Program-made: the position numbers and the translations under genes | Notes under the pieces: model-generated | Seen by the model: the letters and a program-made list of their open reading frames with translations, nothing else | Databases searched by the model: none | Told to the model about the DNA's origin: nothing | In this document: positions 43,464 through 60,786 of the stretch, one piece after another | Layout of the letters: every line of letters starts with the position of its first letter | Numbering within the stretch: the stretch's first letter is position 1 | NCBI RefSeq assembly: GCF_027947595.1 | Contig: NZ_CP116257.1 | Coordinates: 4,030,001-4,094,000 of the forward strand | Origin: Streptomyces lienomycini | GTDB lineage: Bacteria > Actinomycetota > Actinomycetes > Streptomycetales > Streptomycetaceae | Reading direction: 5' to 3' | Length of the DNA: 64,000 bases

Positions 43464-44494
43464 CGCGGCCTCCTGGCGAAGCTGACGACGGCGAGCGCGG
43501 CGAGCGAGGCGGCGGCCGTCGCCGCGTGCCGCCACATGGCGGGCAGGTCGCGGGTGGTGACGACCGGGTCCGGGGGCAGGCCGTAGACCTCCGGTTCGTC
43601 GAGCAGCAGGAAGAAGGCGCCGTCGCCGCCGACGCCGTCCTCGGGACTCTCACCGTAGAGCTGGGCGTCGGTGACCCCGGCGGAGTGCAGCTGGGCGACC
43701 CGGTCCGCGGCCCGCTCGCGCAGCTCGTCCAGCGGGCCGAACTGGATGGAGTCGGTCGGGCAGGCCTTGGCGCAGGCGGGTTCCATTCCGACGCCGAGCC
43801 GGTCGTAGCACAGGGTGCACTTCCAGACCCGTCCGTCGTCGGGGCGCTGGTCGATGACGCCGTACGGGCAGGCGGGCACGCAGTAGCCGCAGCCGTTGCA
43901 GATGTCCTCCTGGACCACGACGGTGCCGAACTCGGTGCGGAACAGGGAGCCCGTGGGGCAGACGTCCAGGCAGGCGGCGTGGGTGCAGTGCTTGCACACA
44001 TCGGAGGACATCAGCCAGCGCAGTTCGGTGCGGCCTTCCGGCGCCAGGGGGGAGATGTCCCCGGCGGGCGCGGCGGTCGGCGTCCCGTCGCCGGGCGCGG
44101 GAGCGGTGGCGCCCGGGCCCGGCGAGGACGGGGAGGTGCCCAGCGCACCGGCGGCGGCGAAGACGTCGACGGCTTCGTGGCCGACGCCGGGTTCCTGTCC
44201 GCCCAGTGGCTTTCGCTGTTCGATGAAGGCCACGTGCCGCCAGGTGTCCGCGCCGAGCCCCTGGGTGTTGTCGTAGGACATGCCGGTCAGCTCCAGGCCG
44301 TCCTCGGGGATCGCGTTCCATTCCTTGCACGCCACCTCGCACGCCTTGCACCCGATGCACACGGAGGTGTCCGTGAAGAAGCCCATGCGGGGCGGCGCAT
44401 CCGGGTAGCCGGCGGCACGCGCCACCTCCGGCTGCGGACCGGACAGCCGGTTCCCGCCCGGCCCGCCGACCGGGGCCTCGGTGTTGTCGGTCAT
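43460..44494 (-). CDS. fdhB: formate dehydrogenase iron-sulfur subunit
   Basis: 344 residues from ATG 44494 behind a GAGGAGG-type site. Four 4Fe-4S motifs are visible: CIGCKACEVACKEWN, CKHCTHAACLDVCPTGSLF, CNGCGYCVPACPYG and CTLCYDRLGVGMEPACAKAC. A C-terminal hydrophobic helix (HAATAAASLAALAVV) anchors it. A Pro/Ala/Gly-rich insertion of about 55 residues (GTSPSSPGPGATAPAPGDGT and on) separates the first cluster region from the second and is absent from E. coli homologues as I know them. It carries electrons between FdhA and the NrfD-like subunit and is the first gene of the operon. Confidence 0.93.
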   Translation of the reverse strand: MTDNTEAPVGGPGGNRLSGPQPEVARAAGYPDAPPRMGFFTDTSVCIGCKACEVACKEWNAIPEDGLELTGMSYDNTQGLGADTWRHVAFIEQRKPLGGQEPGVGHEAVDVFAAAGALGTSPSSPGPGATAPAPGDGTPTAAPAGDISPLAPEGRTELRWLMSSDVCKHCTHAACLDVCPTGSLFRTEFGTVVVQEDICNGCGYCVPACPYGVIDQRPDDGRVWKCTLCYDRLGVGMEPACAKACPTDSIQFGPLDELRERAADRVAQLHSAGVTDAQLYGESPEDGVGGDGAFFLLLDEPEVYGLPPDPVVTTRDLPAMWRHAATAAASLAALAVVSFARRPR

Positions 44495-44845
44495 CTCCGG
44501 GGCCTCCTCGCCCTTCGCCGGTGCCCGTGTGTCGTCGAGCCGGCCGGGGCCTGAGTGCCCCCGAAGCCGCCCGGTCAAACGGCGACGCGAGGACCTCGTG
44601 GGTCACCCGGTCCGTCCCCGCCGGTGGGGCCCGGAGATCCGGTGCCCCGGCCGCTCGTCAGTCGGCCGTACGACGGGTGGGCGCGGCCTGGGAACCGCCG
44701 CGCGTGTGCACGGACAGCTGGCGAGGGTCGCTGACGTCGAGCCGCTCGGGCAGGGGCAGCTCGTAGCGGAGCCGACCCGATCACCGTCAGGTGGGAGACG
44801 GCTCACTGACGATCAACTCCGGGCACGGGACACTAGAATCCCATC
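44495..44845. other. intergenic region with a minus-strand C-terminal remnant
   Basis: This region holds the promoter of the fdh operon, which I cannot pinpoint. It also holds a 40-codon minus-strand open stretch (44658-44780) reading RYELPLPERLDVSDPRQLSV then HTRGGSQAAPTRRTAD, which has good codon usage but no start. It may be the tail of a lost gene. Confidence 0.4.
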
Positions 44846-45700
44846 ATGGCGGAACCCGTGAGTCCACAACAGGCCAGTGCCAGCCGCGCGTTCACCGCCC
44901 GGCTGAGACGACCGTACACACGCGGGCGAAGGCGGCTCGTCCTCGGCACGGGAGCCGCTCTGGCCGCGGGCGCCACGACGCTCGTCCTCTGGTCCGGGCC
45001 CGAGCCCGGCGATCACGCACCGACGGTGGTGTGCACCGACACCGGCAACACCAGCCTGACCGCCGACGTGGACGCGGACGGGCGGCTGGACGAGATACAC
45101 GACCCCGACCGCTCGGGAAGGGGTACGGTCCTCTTCAGCCGGGCCGATGACCGTGTCGAGGTCGGTGTCGGCGAGGCTCTCGGCGTATGGCAGAAGGCCC
45201 GTGGTCTGCTGACGTCGGACCTGGAGACCAGGGGCACGTTCGGCGACTTCGACGGCGACGGCTATCTCGATCTGGCGTTGTTCCGCAGCCAGGAGGACAT
45301 CGGGGACAACCCCCGCCCCAACCTGCTCGTGCATGAGGTGCGCTACGGACCGCTGGCCCGGGACCTCAGCGGCAGCCGGAGCGGCACCATCCGCGTTCAG
45401 GTCTCGTTCTTCGTCGCCGCGGTGCGTGCGACCGACGAAGACCAGGACGGGCGTGCCGAACTGCACGTGTTCCAGTCTGCCGGAGACGGAGGCTACGCGG
45501 AGTACGTCGGCCGTCAGAAGGACGGCGGCGTGACCCTGAGCGCGGCCGACACCGGCTACTACAGCCATGGTGACTGGGACGAGCTCCAGCCCGGGTGGAG
45601 CGACTTCGGTACCTGCGTGTACACCAGCCCCGAGAGCACGCCGTCGGTCCGGAGAGAGCCCTCGGACGCCAGGCCCGCATCAGGAGCGGGGCGAGGGTGA
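44846..45700 (+). CDS. membrane-anchored FG-GAP/calcium-loop protein
   Basis: 284 residues. A basic N-terminus and one helix (LVLGTGAALAAGATTLVLW) act as a signal anchor. Outside, three Asp-rich loops occur: DVDADGRLDEIHDPD, DFDGDGYLDLALF and DEDQDGRAELHVF, like FG-GAP/VCBS repeats that bind calcium. The end is hydrophilic and lacks a cell-wall signal. A surface binding role is inferred. It lies 119 bases before the PKS but has no evident role in it. Confidence 0.75.
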   Translation: MAEPVSPQQASASRAFTARLRRPYTRGRRRLVLGTGAALAAGATTLVLWSGPEPGDHAPTVVCTDTGNTSLTADVDADGRLDEIHDPDRSGRGTVLFSRADDRVEVGVGEALGVWQKARGLLTSDLETRGTFGDFDGDGYLDLALFRSQEDIGDNPRPNLLVHEVRYGPLARDLSGSRSGTIRVQVSFFVAAVRATDEDQDGRAELHVFQSAGDGGYAEYVGRQKDGGVTLSAADTGYYSHGDWDELQPGWSDFGTCVYTSPESTPSVRREPSDARPASGAGRG

Positions 45701-45775
45701 CGGCCGGGTCCTGCCACGCTCGGGGAGCGATCGCACTCTGACCTGTTCACCCTCTTGCCGGGCAACTCGGTGGGG

Positions 45776-45807
45776 TTTGTCGACGTCTTGGGGCATGAGT
45801 CGACAAA
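45776..45807. promoter_or_regulatory. 9-bp inverted repeat in the PKS leader
   Basis: TTTGTCGAC, 14 bases, GTCGACAAA. The right arm touches the AAAAGGGGAG ribosome site of the PKS (ATG 45820). It could be a regulator operator or, in RNA, a hairpin that hides the ribosome site. Confidence 0.55.
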
Positions 45808-45819
45808 AGGGGAGAACCT

Positions 45820-54252
<8,433 letters not shown>

Positions 54253-54796
54253 CGTCGGACATGCTGCGGCGGGCGGCGGAGTTCGCCTCGGCAGACCTCG
54301 ACCGGCTCACCGCCATGGCGGGGTACTTCGAGCTCTTCGATGCATGGGAGCCCGCGCCGCTTTCCTGCCCCACCTTGTACGTACGGGCGGGTGACCCGCT
54401 GCCCGACACCGAGTCCGCCCCGCGCTGGGGTCTGCCGCACGCTGAAGTCACGGTGCCCGGGGATCACTTCACCATGCTGGAGGAGCACGCCCGTACCACC
54501 GCGCTCGCCGTCCACCGGTGGTTGGCCGACCGGGTCTGAGGTCGCCCCGTCGGGCGGCTGGGGGCCGATGCGTTCAGTCCATGGTTGCGGCGCATGCCGC
54601 GGCTGCGGGCCCCGCCGCCCGGCGCGCTCTCCCTGCCTCCGTCCCGTTCCGCAGGGGGGGTGGCACCAGTTTCCGGCACCGTCCAGCGACACCAGCGGGA
54701 GGCCAGCTCGCTGGATGGCCCGCCACCTCCCCGCTTCTGAAAGATGGTCCGTGTCCAGCCCACAGCGGCAACCGCGGAAGTCAGAGGGCCTCTCTC

Positions 54797-55759
54797 ATGA
54801 ACCACACTCGTCTCGCACACCGGCCCAAGGGCCGGGCACTGCGGGCCACGGCGCTGCTGGCCATCACCGCCTGCACGCTCACCGCCTGCGGCAACGGGCA
54901 CGACGACGCCTCCGCGTCGGCGTCGTCGCCCGCCGCCTCCGCGCCGGCCGCCGGGGCGTCCTCGCCGGCGGCCTCACCCGGCGCGGAAGGACCTTCCGAC
55001 TCGGCACTTCGCATGATCGCCAACGGCGGCCACCGGCTCGCGTTCCACGTCACTCCCGGACACCTGCCGGCCATCGTCCTGGATGCCGGCGGCGGGGAGG
55101 ACTCCTCCCAGTGGAAGGAGATCGCGCCGAGGCTCCACTCGGCCACCGGCTCGCAGATCATCACCTACGACCGGGCCGGCATGGGGGCCAGCGACGAAGT
55201 ACCAGGCCCCTGGAAGGTGGAGAACGCCGTCAGCGACCTCGAGGCGGGTCTGCGGGAGCTGGGCGTCACCAGGAACGTGGTTCTCGTGGCCCATTCCCAG
55301 GCAGGTGAGGTCGCCACGTACTTCACCCGGGACAACCCACGTCTCGTCTCCGGCGCGGTCCTCATCGACGCGAGCCTGCCCCAGCTCTACACCGACGAGC
55401 AGATCGCCCGACTGGTCGCCGCCACCGCACCGCAGGTCGAGGCGGCGAGGAAGGACACCTCGAAGAAGGCCAACCGCCAGCTCATCGCCACCGCGGAGAG
55501 CTACGTCCCCCTGCACGAGGCCTACCACGAGGTCACCTGGCCCTCGTCCGTCCCCGCCACCGTCGTCGTCTCCGAGAAGACACCCTTCGACGGATCGCCC
55601 CAGGACGCCCGGCGCTGGCGCGAGGCCGCCGCGGAGTTCGCCGCCGCGGCACCCAACCGGGCCCTGGTCACCGCGTGGGGCAGCTCCCATGCGATCCCTC
55701 ACGACCGCCCCGGCCTGGTACTCGAGGAGATCGAGAGGATGCTCGGCAGACTCTCCTGA
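54797..55759 (+). CDS. alpha/beta hydrolase lipoprotein
   Basis: 320 residues. ALRATALLAITACTLTAC ends in a lipobox Cys, followed by an Ala/Ser/Pro-rich tether of about 40 residues. The hydrolase domain has AIVLDAGGGEDSSQWKEIAP (oxyanion region), IITYDRAGMGASD, VVLVAHSQAGEVATYFTRDN (nucleophile Ser in AHSQAG) and a final AWGSSHAIPHDRPGLV His. It acts outside the cell on an unknown ester or peptide substrate. It follows the PKS by 257 bases and could be an independent transcription unit. Confidence 0.85.
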   Translation: MNHTRLAHRPKGRALRATALLAITACTLTACGNGHDDASASASSPAASAPAAGASSPAASPGAEGPSDSALRMIANGGHRLAFHVTPGHLPAIVLDAGGGEDSSQWKEIAPRLHSATGSQIITYDRAGMGASDEVPGPWKVENAVSDLEAGLRELGVTRNVVLVAHSQAGEVATYFTRDNPRLVSGAVLIDASLPQLYTDEQIARLVAATAPQVEAARKDTSKKANRQLIATAESYVPLHEAYHEVTWPSSVPATVVVSEKTPFDGSPQDARRWREAAAEFAAAAPNRALVTAWGSSHAIPHDRPGLVLEEIERMLGRLS

Positions 55760-55782
55760 CGGGTCCCGGAGTCGGGGCCCGT
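55759..55782 (+). terminator. terminator hairpin after the hydrolase lipoprotein gene
   Basis: ACGGGTCCCG, GAGT loop, CGGGGCCCGT: a 10-bp stem with one G-U pair starting at the stop codon's last base. Confidence 0.75.
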
Positions 55783-56011
55783 GGGGAACGGAACGCTGCC
55801 CAACGGCGAGGCCCCGACGGCGACGTGGTCCGGCATGGCCTCTCGCCCGCGTGACGGGGTGAACGTGATCACTGCGCTTCTTGGCCGACCCCCATCCGAG
55901 TGCATCCCATGTGAACCGGCCCGCGTGTCGTTTGCCCCAGGAGTCGTGCCGCGCTCCGTATCGCGAGGATGAACCCGAACATCACCTCATGCAGCGGGAG
56001 ACATACGCGCC

Positions 56012-57748
56012 GTGACCACAGTCCACGAGCCTCCGAGGCCCGAAGCCGGCGAGTACTACTCGGACGAACTGCCCCTTCGGGGCAAGACGCCCGGCAACGT
56101 AGTGATCAAATGGTTGACGACCACTGACCACAAGACGATCGGCACGCTGTATCTGGTGACGTCGTTCGCGTTCTTCCTGATCGGCGGCGTGATGGCGCTG
56201 GTCATGCGCGCCGAGCTGGCCCGACCCGGTCTGCAGATCGTGTCGAACGAGCAGTACAACCAGGCGTTCACGATGCACGGCACGATCATGCTGCTGATGT
56301 TCGCGACGCCGCTGTTCTCCGGCTTCGCGAACTGGATCATGCCGCTCCAGATCGGCGCTCCGGACGTGGCCTTCCCCCGGCTGAACATGTTCGCCTACTG
56401 GCTGTACCTGTTCGGCTCGACGATCGCGGTGGGCGGGTTCCTGACCCCGCAGGGCGCGGCCGACTTCGGCTGGTTCGCCTACAACCCGCTGTCCAACGCG
56501 GAGCACTCGCCGGGCCTGGGCAGCGAACTGTGGATCATGGGTCTGGCCTTCTCCGGCTTCGGCACCATCCTCGGCTCGGTCAACTTCATCACCACGATCA
56601 TCTGCATGCGCGCGCCGGGCATGACCATGTTCCGGATGCCGATCTTCACCTGGAACGTGCTGCTGACCGGTGTGCTGGTCCTGCTGGCCTTCCCGGTGCT
56701 GGCCGCGGCCCTGTTCGCGCTGGAGGCCGACCGCAAGTTCGGTGCCCACATCTTCGACTCGTCCAACGGCGGGGCGCTGCTGTGGCAACACCTCTTCTGG
56801 TTCTTCGGGCATCCAGAGGTGTACATCATCGCGCTGCCGTTCTTCGGCATCGTCAGTGAGATCATCCCGGTCTTCTCCCGCAAGCCGATCTTCGGCTACA
56901 TGGGTCTGATCGGCGCGACGATCGCGATCGCGGGCCTGTCGGTGACGGTGTGGGCGCACCACATGTACGTCACGGGCGGTGTGCTGCTGCCGTTCTTCTC
57001 CTTCATGACCTTCCTGATCGCGGTTCCGACCGGTGTGAAGTTCTTCAACTGGATCGGCACCATGTGGAAGGGATCACTCAGCTTCGAGACACCGATGCTG
57101 TGGTCCACCGGCTTCCTGATCACCTTCCTCTTCGGTGGTCTGACCGGTGTCATCCTGGCCTCGCCGCCGCTGGACTTCCACGTCTCGGACTCGTACTTCG
57201 TGGTGGCGCACTTCCACTACGTGGTGTTCGGCACCGTGGTGTTCGCGATGTTCGCCGGCTTCCACTTCTGGTGGCCCAAGTTCACCGGCAAGCTGCTGGA
57301 CGAGCGCCTCGGCAAGATCACCTTCTGGACGCTGTTCATCGGCTTCCACGGCACCTTCCTGGTCCAGCACTGGCTGGGCGCCGAGGGCATGCCGCGCCGC
57401 TACGCCGACTACCTGGCCGCGGACGGCTTCACCGCCCTGAACACGGTCTCGACGATCGCTTCCTTCCTGCTGGGCCTGTCCATGCTCCCGTTCCTCTACA
57501 ACGTGTGGAAGACGGCCAAGTACGGCAAGCCGGTCGGGGTGGACGACCCGTGGGGCTACGGCCGTTCGCTGGAGTGGGCGACGTCCTGCCCGCCGCCGCG
57601 GCACAACTTCTGCACCCTGCCGCGCATCCGCTCCGAATCGCCCGCCTTCGACCTGCACCACTTCGACCTCACCTCTCTGGATCAGAAGGAGAACACCGGC
57701 CGACGTGACGTCATCGACGCGGCGGGACACGAAGGCGAGCGGTCGTGA
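56012..57748 (+). CDS. ctaD: cytochrome c oxidase subunit I
   Basis: 578 residues from a GTG with GCGGGAG upstream. The 12-helix heme-copper oxidase core carries [20 protein letters not shown] (low-spin heme His), [20 protein letters not shown] (CuB His and crosslinked Tyr), [12 protein letters not shown] (CuB His pair) and [18 protein letters not shown] (heme a3 and a His). It reduces oxygen to water and pumps protons. It is separate from the usual ctaCDFE-qcr cluster, none of whose other genes are here, so it is probably a second ctaD copy. It overlaps the next small gene by GTGA. Confidence 0.97.
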   Translation: MTTVHEPPRPEAGEYYSDELPLRGKTPGNVVIKWLTTTDHKTIGTLYLVTSFAFFLIGGVMALVMRAELARPGLQIVSNEQYNQAFTMHGTIMLLMFATPLFSGFANWIMPLQIGAPDVAFPRLNMFAYWLYLFGSTIAVGGFLTPQGAADFGWFAYNPLSNAEHSPGLGSELWIMGLAFSGFGTILGSVNFITTIICMRAPGMTMFRMPIFTWNVLLTGVLVLLAFPVLAAALFALEADRKFGAHIFDSSNGGALLWQHLFWFFGHPEVYIIALPFFGIVSEIIPVFSRKPIFGYMGLIGATIAIAGLSVTVWAHHMYVTGGVLLPFFSFMTFLIAVPTGVKFFNWIGTMWKGSLSFETPMLWSTGFLITFLFGGLTGVILASPPLDFHVSDSYFVVAHFHYVVFGTVVFAMFAGFHFWWPKFTGKLLDERLGKITFWTLFIGFHGTFLVQHWLGAEGMPRRYADYLAADGFTALNTVSTIASFLLGLSMLPFLYNVWKTAKYGKPVGVDDPWGYGRSLEWATSCPPPRHNFCTLPRIRSESPAFDLHHFDLTSLDQKENTGRRDVIDAAGHEGERS

Positions 57749-58116
57749 ACCACAGCCGGCGCCGACACCTGCCCGCCGACACCGACACCATCGCCGCACA
57801 GGCGGAGGGCTATCTGCGGGCCCAGGCTCATTACGACGAGGCCCGCACCGAAGCGGAAGCGCTGTGCAGCCGCATGCCGTGGATGACCACGGCCCAGGCC
57901 GAGGACTTCACTCGGCACTACGTCGACCATCGGCTCGTCCTCGTGCGCGTCATGCTCAGCGCGACCGTGGCACGCGCGGGAGAACTGCGCCAAGAGTACG
58001 AAGGACGCTACCTCCACCTGCGGCGCGACCTACTCAGACGGCACGCAGCCGGGGTGTCGGTCGCGCTGGCCTCTGCTGCCGCCCTGCACACAGCGGCCTG
58101 GTTCTGGCTGCGGTAG
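57745..58116 (+). CDS. small membrane protein coupled to ctaD
   Basis: 123 residues from a GTG overlapping the ctaD stop (GTGA). A long helical soluble part ([40 protein letters not shown]) ends in a C-terminal helix ([20 protein letters not shown]). The family is unknown to me. The overlap implies equal synthesis with subunit I, so an assembly or accessory role is a reasonable inference. Confidence 0.7.
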   Translation: MNHSRRRHLPADTDTIAAQAEGYLRAQAHYDEARTEAEALCSRMPWMTTAQAEDFTRHYVDHRLVLVRVMLSATVARAGELRQEYEGRYLHLRRDLLRRHAAGVSVALASAAALHTAAWFWLR

Positions 58117-58177
58117 ACGTAGGGGGCTGGAGCCCACGGGCACTGCGGCCGTGCTTGCTGCCGATACCGGGCAACCT

Positions 58178-58588
58178 TCAGTTGATGATTTCGCCGCGGC
58201 CGTCCAGAAGGATCGCGGCCAGCCGGTCTCGCCACATCTGGAGGGCTTCGGGTGTCTGCCGCGTCCAGTCGGTGACCTCGCCGACGATCCGGAGCGGTTC
58301 CCCGCTGCGATAGGAGCGGGTGGGATTGCCGGGGAACTTCTTGTCCGTGACGTTGGGATCGTTCTCGAACTCCCCCGTCGGTTCGACGCAATACACTCGC
58401 GGGGTCCCGGCGCCGGCGGCGAGTTCGGCGGCGAGCCCCGCGCCGTCGCGCAACGCGGTGAAGTAGATGTGGTTCATCACGACTTCGGGTCGGTAGTTCG
58501 AACGGAAACCGGCGGTGAGGTGATCACCGACCCGCAGCTCGGCCTTTGTGCCGTAGAAGAACGGCCCCTCGTCCAACACCTCGTCCAT
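58178..58588 (-). CDS. arr: rifampin ADP-ribosyltransferase
   Basis: 136 residues, the Arr size. FFYGTKAELRVGDHLTAGFR, HIYFTALRDGAGLAAELAAG, VYCVEPTGEFENDPNVTDKK and FPGNPTRSYRSGEPLRIVGE match Arr closely. It transfers ADP-ribose from NAD to rifamycin antibiotics and inactivates them. It is a stand-alone gene, common in Streptomyces chromosomes. Confidence 0.95.
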   Translation of the reverse strand: MDEVLDEGPFFYGTKAELRVGDHLTAGFRSNYRPEVVMNHIYFTALRDGAGLAAELAAGAGTPRVYCVEPTGEFENDPNVTDKKFPGNPTRSYRSGEPLRIVGEVTDWTRQTPEALQMWRDRLAAILLDGRGEIIN

Positions 58589-58785
58589 CGACGCAGGTTA
58601 TCAAGCCAAGCCGTCGCGAGCATGAGTTCCGTCAGCCCCGTACCCGGCGTCAGGCTGGCGTGGACTGGTGGGGTGCGGCCGGCTCGATGTGAGCTGTGCC
58701 CTGTCACTGGAACCGTTCAACGCCCCACCGCTGACGGTCCGCATCCCGGGATCGGCCGGGATGCGGACGGCAGGTGCGGATCCCG

Positions 58786-59055
58786 TCAGTGGCCCATGCT
58801 CCAGCCGTGGTCGCTCACGTTGGCGCAGCTGTTGCCGAAGGCCGGGTTGAGCAGACCGATGACGTTGACCGTGTTCCCACAGACATTCACCGGTACGTGG
58901 ACCGGAACCTGCACCACGTTGCCCGAAGCCACGCCCGGGGAGCCGACCGCCGTGCCCTGGGCTCCGCTGTCTGCGGACGCGGCTCCGGCTCCGCCCAGGA
59001 CCAGGGCACCGCTGACGGCGAGGAAACCGGCAGTCACGATCGCGCGCATCTTCAT
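58786..59055 (-). CDS. short chaplin
   Basis: 89 residues from ATG 59055 with GGAG upstream. A Sec signal (AIVTAGFLAVSGALVLGGAG then ASA) precedes one chaplin domain: GVASGNVVQVPVHVPVNVCG followed by NTVNVIGLLNPAFGNSCANV with the two conserved Cys. Like the short chaplins ChpD-H it should self-assemble into the hydrophobic amyloid layer on aerial hyphae and spores. It has no sorting signal. Confidence 0.93.
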   Translation of the reverse strand: MKMRAIVTAGFLAVSGALVLGGAGAASADSGAQGTAVGSPGVASGNVVQVPVHVPVNVCGNTVNVIGLLNPAFGNSCANVSDHGWSMGH

Positions 59056-59292
59056 TTGGTTCTCCATCTCGTGTGCGTTCATTGGAGGGCCTGCCGTCGC
59101 CGTTCTGGTTCGGAACGCGGCGGCGACCGTAATCCGCGCTGGACGGCGAACCGGATTGCACGCGAGAGGGATGCTCATTCGAAAGAACCAACGCGGTCGA
59201 GTATCAAGCCGAGTATCGAACTTCGATACGCCCGGCAGGAAGGAAGATCGCCGGCGCCCGGCCGACGCAGGACGCGGTCGCACCACGCCCCG

Positions 59293-60786
59293 TCAATCCG
59301 TGGTGAACCGCAGGTACGGGGCGACGCTGCGCAGTTTCTCGCAGGTCTCCTCGATCTCCCGGTCCGGGCTGGACTGGGCGGTGACTCCCGCGCCCGCGCG
59401 CAGCCAGGTCTCCTCGCCGTCGCCGATGAGGGTGCGCAGGACGAGGGCGGCGTCGAGGGCTCCGGCGGTGCTGCCGCGGAAGACCGCGCCGCCGTACAGA
59501 CCCCTGGGCCCTTCCTCGTGGCGGGCCAAGGCCTGGAGGGCGTCGCGCTTGGAGACACCGGTGGCGGTGATCGCGGGGAAGAGGGAGGCGAAGGCGTTCC
59601 ACGGCCCGGCGTTCTCACGGAGGCGGCCCGTCAGCCGTGAGGCCAGGTGCTGCACCGAACCACGCGGCCGGACCGCCATGAACTCCTCGGCCACGACGGA
59701 GCCGGGCCGGCACACCGCGGCCATCTCGTCCCAGGCCTGGCGTACGGACACCGCGTGCTCGTGTATCTCCTTGGGATCCCTGAGCAGTTCCGCACGCCGC
59801 CGGTCGTTCTCCGCCGGGTCGAGTCCGTGTGCGCGGGTGCCGGCGAGGGGCTGGGTGCTGACCCGGCCGTTCTCCGTGATCTCCAGGACGGTTTCCGGGC
59901 TGAACCCGGCCGCCCGGTAGCCGCCGAGGTCCAGCAGGTAGGAACGGGCCGGGGTGTTGGACCGGCGTCCCGCGAGATAGGTCGCGGCGAAGTCCACGGC
60001 CGGTGCGGCGGGCAGCGGGACCTTCCGGGAGACCACGGCCTTCTCCAGGAGCCCGGCACGGATGTCCTCGACCGTCCGGGCCACCGCGCTGCCGTAGGCG
60101 GCGATGCCCGCGGCGATGACGCGTTCGGCCGCCTCCGGCGTCCTTCCGTCCGGCGGCGGCTGCTCGGCGCTCTCTTCGGCCAGCAGGTCCGCGACCTTGC
60201 GCAGCCACGCCTCGTCCACTGCGCGCACCACGGTGCCCTCCCTGGTGAAGGTCACCTCGACGGCCGGGACGAGGGCATGCAGCAGCGGCTGGTCCCCTGC
60301 GGCTTCGGGGTCGGCGTGCAGGAGGTGGGCGAGTTCGAAGGCTGCCCAGCCGTAGAAGGGACGTGCCCCCTCGGACGTGCCGTGCGTCGCGGACAGGGTG
60401 CTCAGCGCGGCGGCGAACGCGGGCACCGGTCGCCCCTCGGTGCGGGAGGTCCAGGTCCGCCCGGCGGCCCGCGCGGTGACGGAGTTCGCGTGTGCGGTGA
60501 GGCTGACGGCGGAACCCGCCGCGAAGTGCCAGACGCCGCCTTCCGCCTCGTACACGATGTACTGGTCGGTCAGGCGTGCCCGGGCGAGACGGGCGGCGGT
60601 GGCCGCGGGGTCGGGGCTGGGTTCCAGGGTGCTCGCGTGCGAGAGAGGCCGCACGGAGCGCGCCCAGGAGTCCCAGGTGTTACGGAGTCCGTTGCTCATC
60701 CGGTCGTGCCCCATCCTGTCGTGCCCTTCCTCTGCTGCCGGGTCCGACGGATCCGGGTGAATCGGTGCCTCCGGGTGCGGGTTCAT
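59293..60786 (-). CDS. salicylate synthase (chorismate-binding)
   Basis: 497 residues from ATG 60786, overlapping the upstream ABC gene by ATGA. It is a chorismate-utilising enzyme: GLLEKAVVSRKVPLPA (base Lys), YRAAGFSPETVLEITENGRV, TQPLAGTRAHGLDPAENDRR, EIHEHAVSVRQAWDEMAAVC and GLYGGAVFRGSTAGALDAAL. The shape fits the MbtI/Irp9/YbtS group, which makes salicylate for aryl-capped siderophores such as mycobactin and yersiniabactin. It has about 50 extra residues at the N-terminus. The pairing with two ABC ATPases supports a siderophore role; isochorismate synthase activity is the main alternative. Confidence 0.85.
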   Translation of the reverse strand: MNPHPEAPIHPDPSDPAAEEGHDRMGHDRMSNGLRNTWDSWARSVRPLSHASTLEPSPDPAATAARLARARLTDQYIVYEAEGGVWHFAAGSAVSLTAHANSVTARAAGRTWTSRTEGRPVPAFAAALSTLSATHGTSEGARPFYGWAAFELAHLLHADPEAAGDQPLLHALVPAVEVTFTREGTVVRAVDEAWLRKVADLLAEESAEQPPPDGRTPEAAERVIAAGIAAYGSAVARTVEDIRAGLLEKAVVSRKVPLPAAPAVDFAATYLAGRRSNTPARSYLLDLGGYRAAGFSPETVLEITENGRVSTQPLAGTRAHGLDPAENDRRRAELLRDPKEIHEHAVSVRQAWDEMAAVCRPGSVVAEEFMAVRPRGSVQHLASRLTGRLRENAGPWNAFASLFPAITATGVSKRDALQALARHEEGPRGLYGGAVFRGSTAGALDAALVLRTLIGDGEETWLRAGAGVTAQSSPDREIEETCEKLRSVAPYLRFTTD

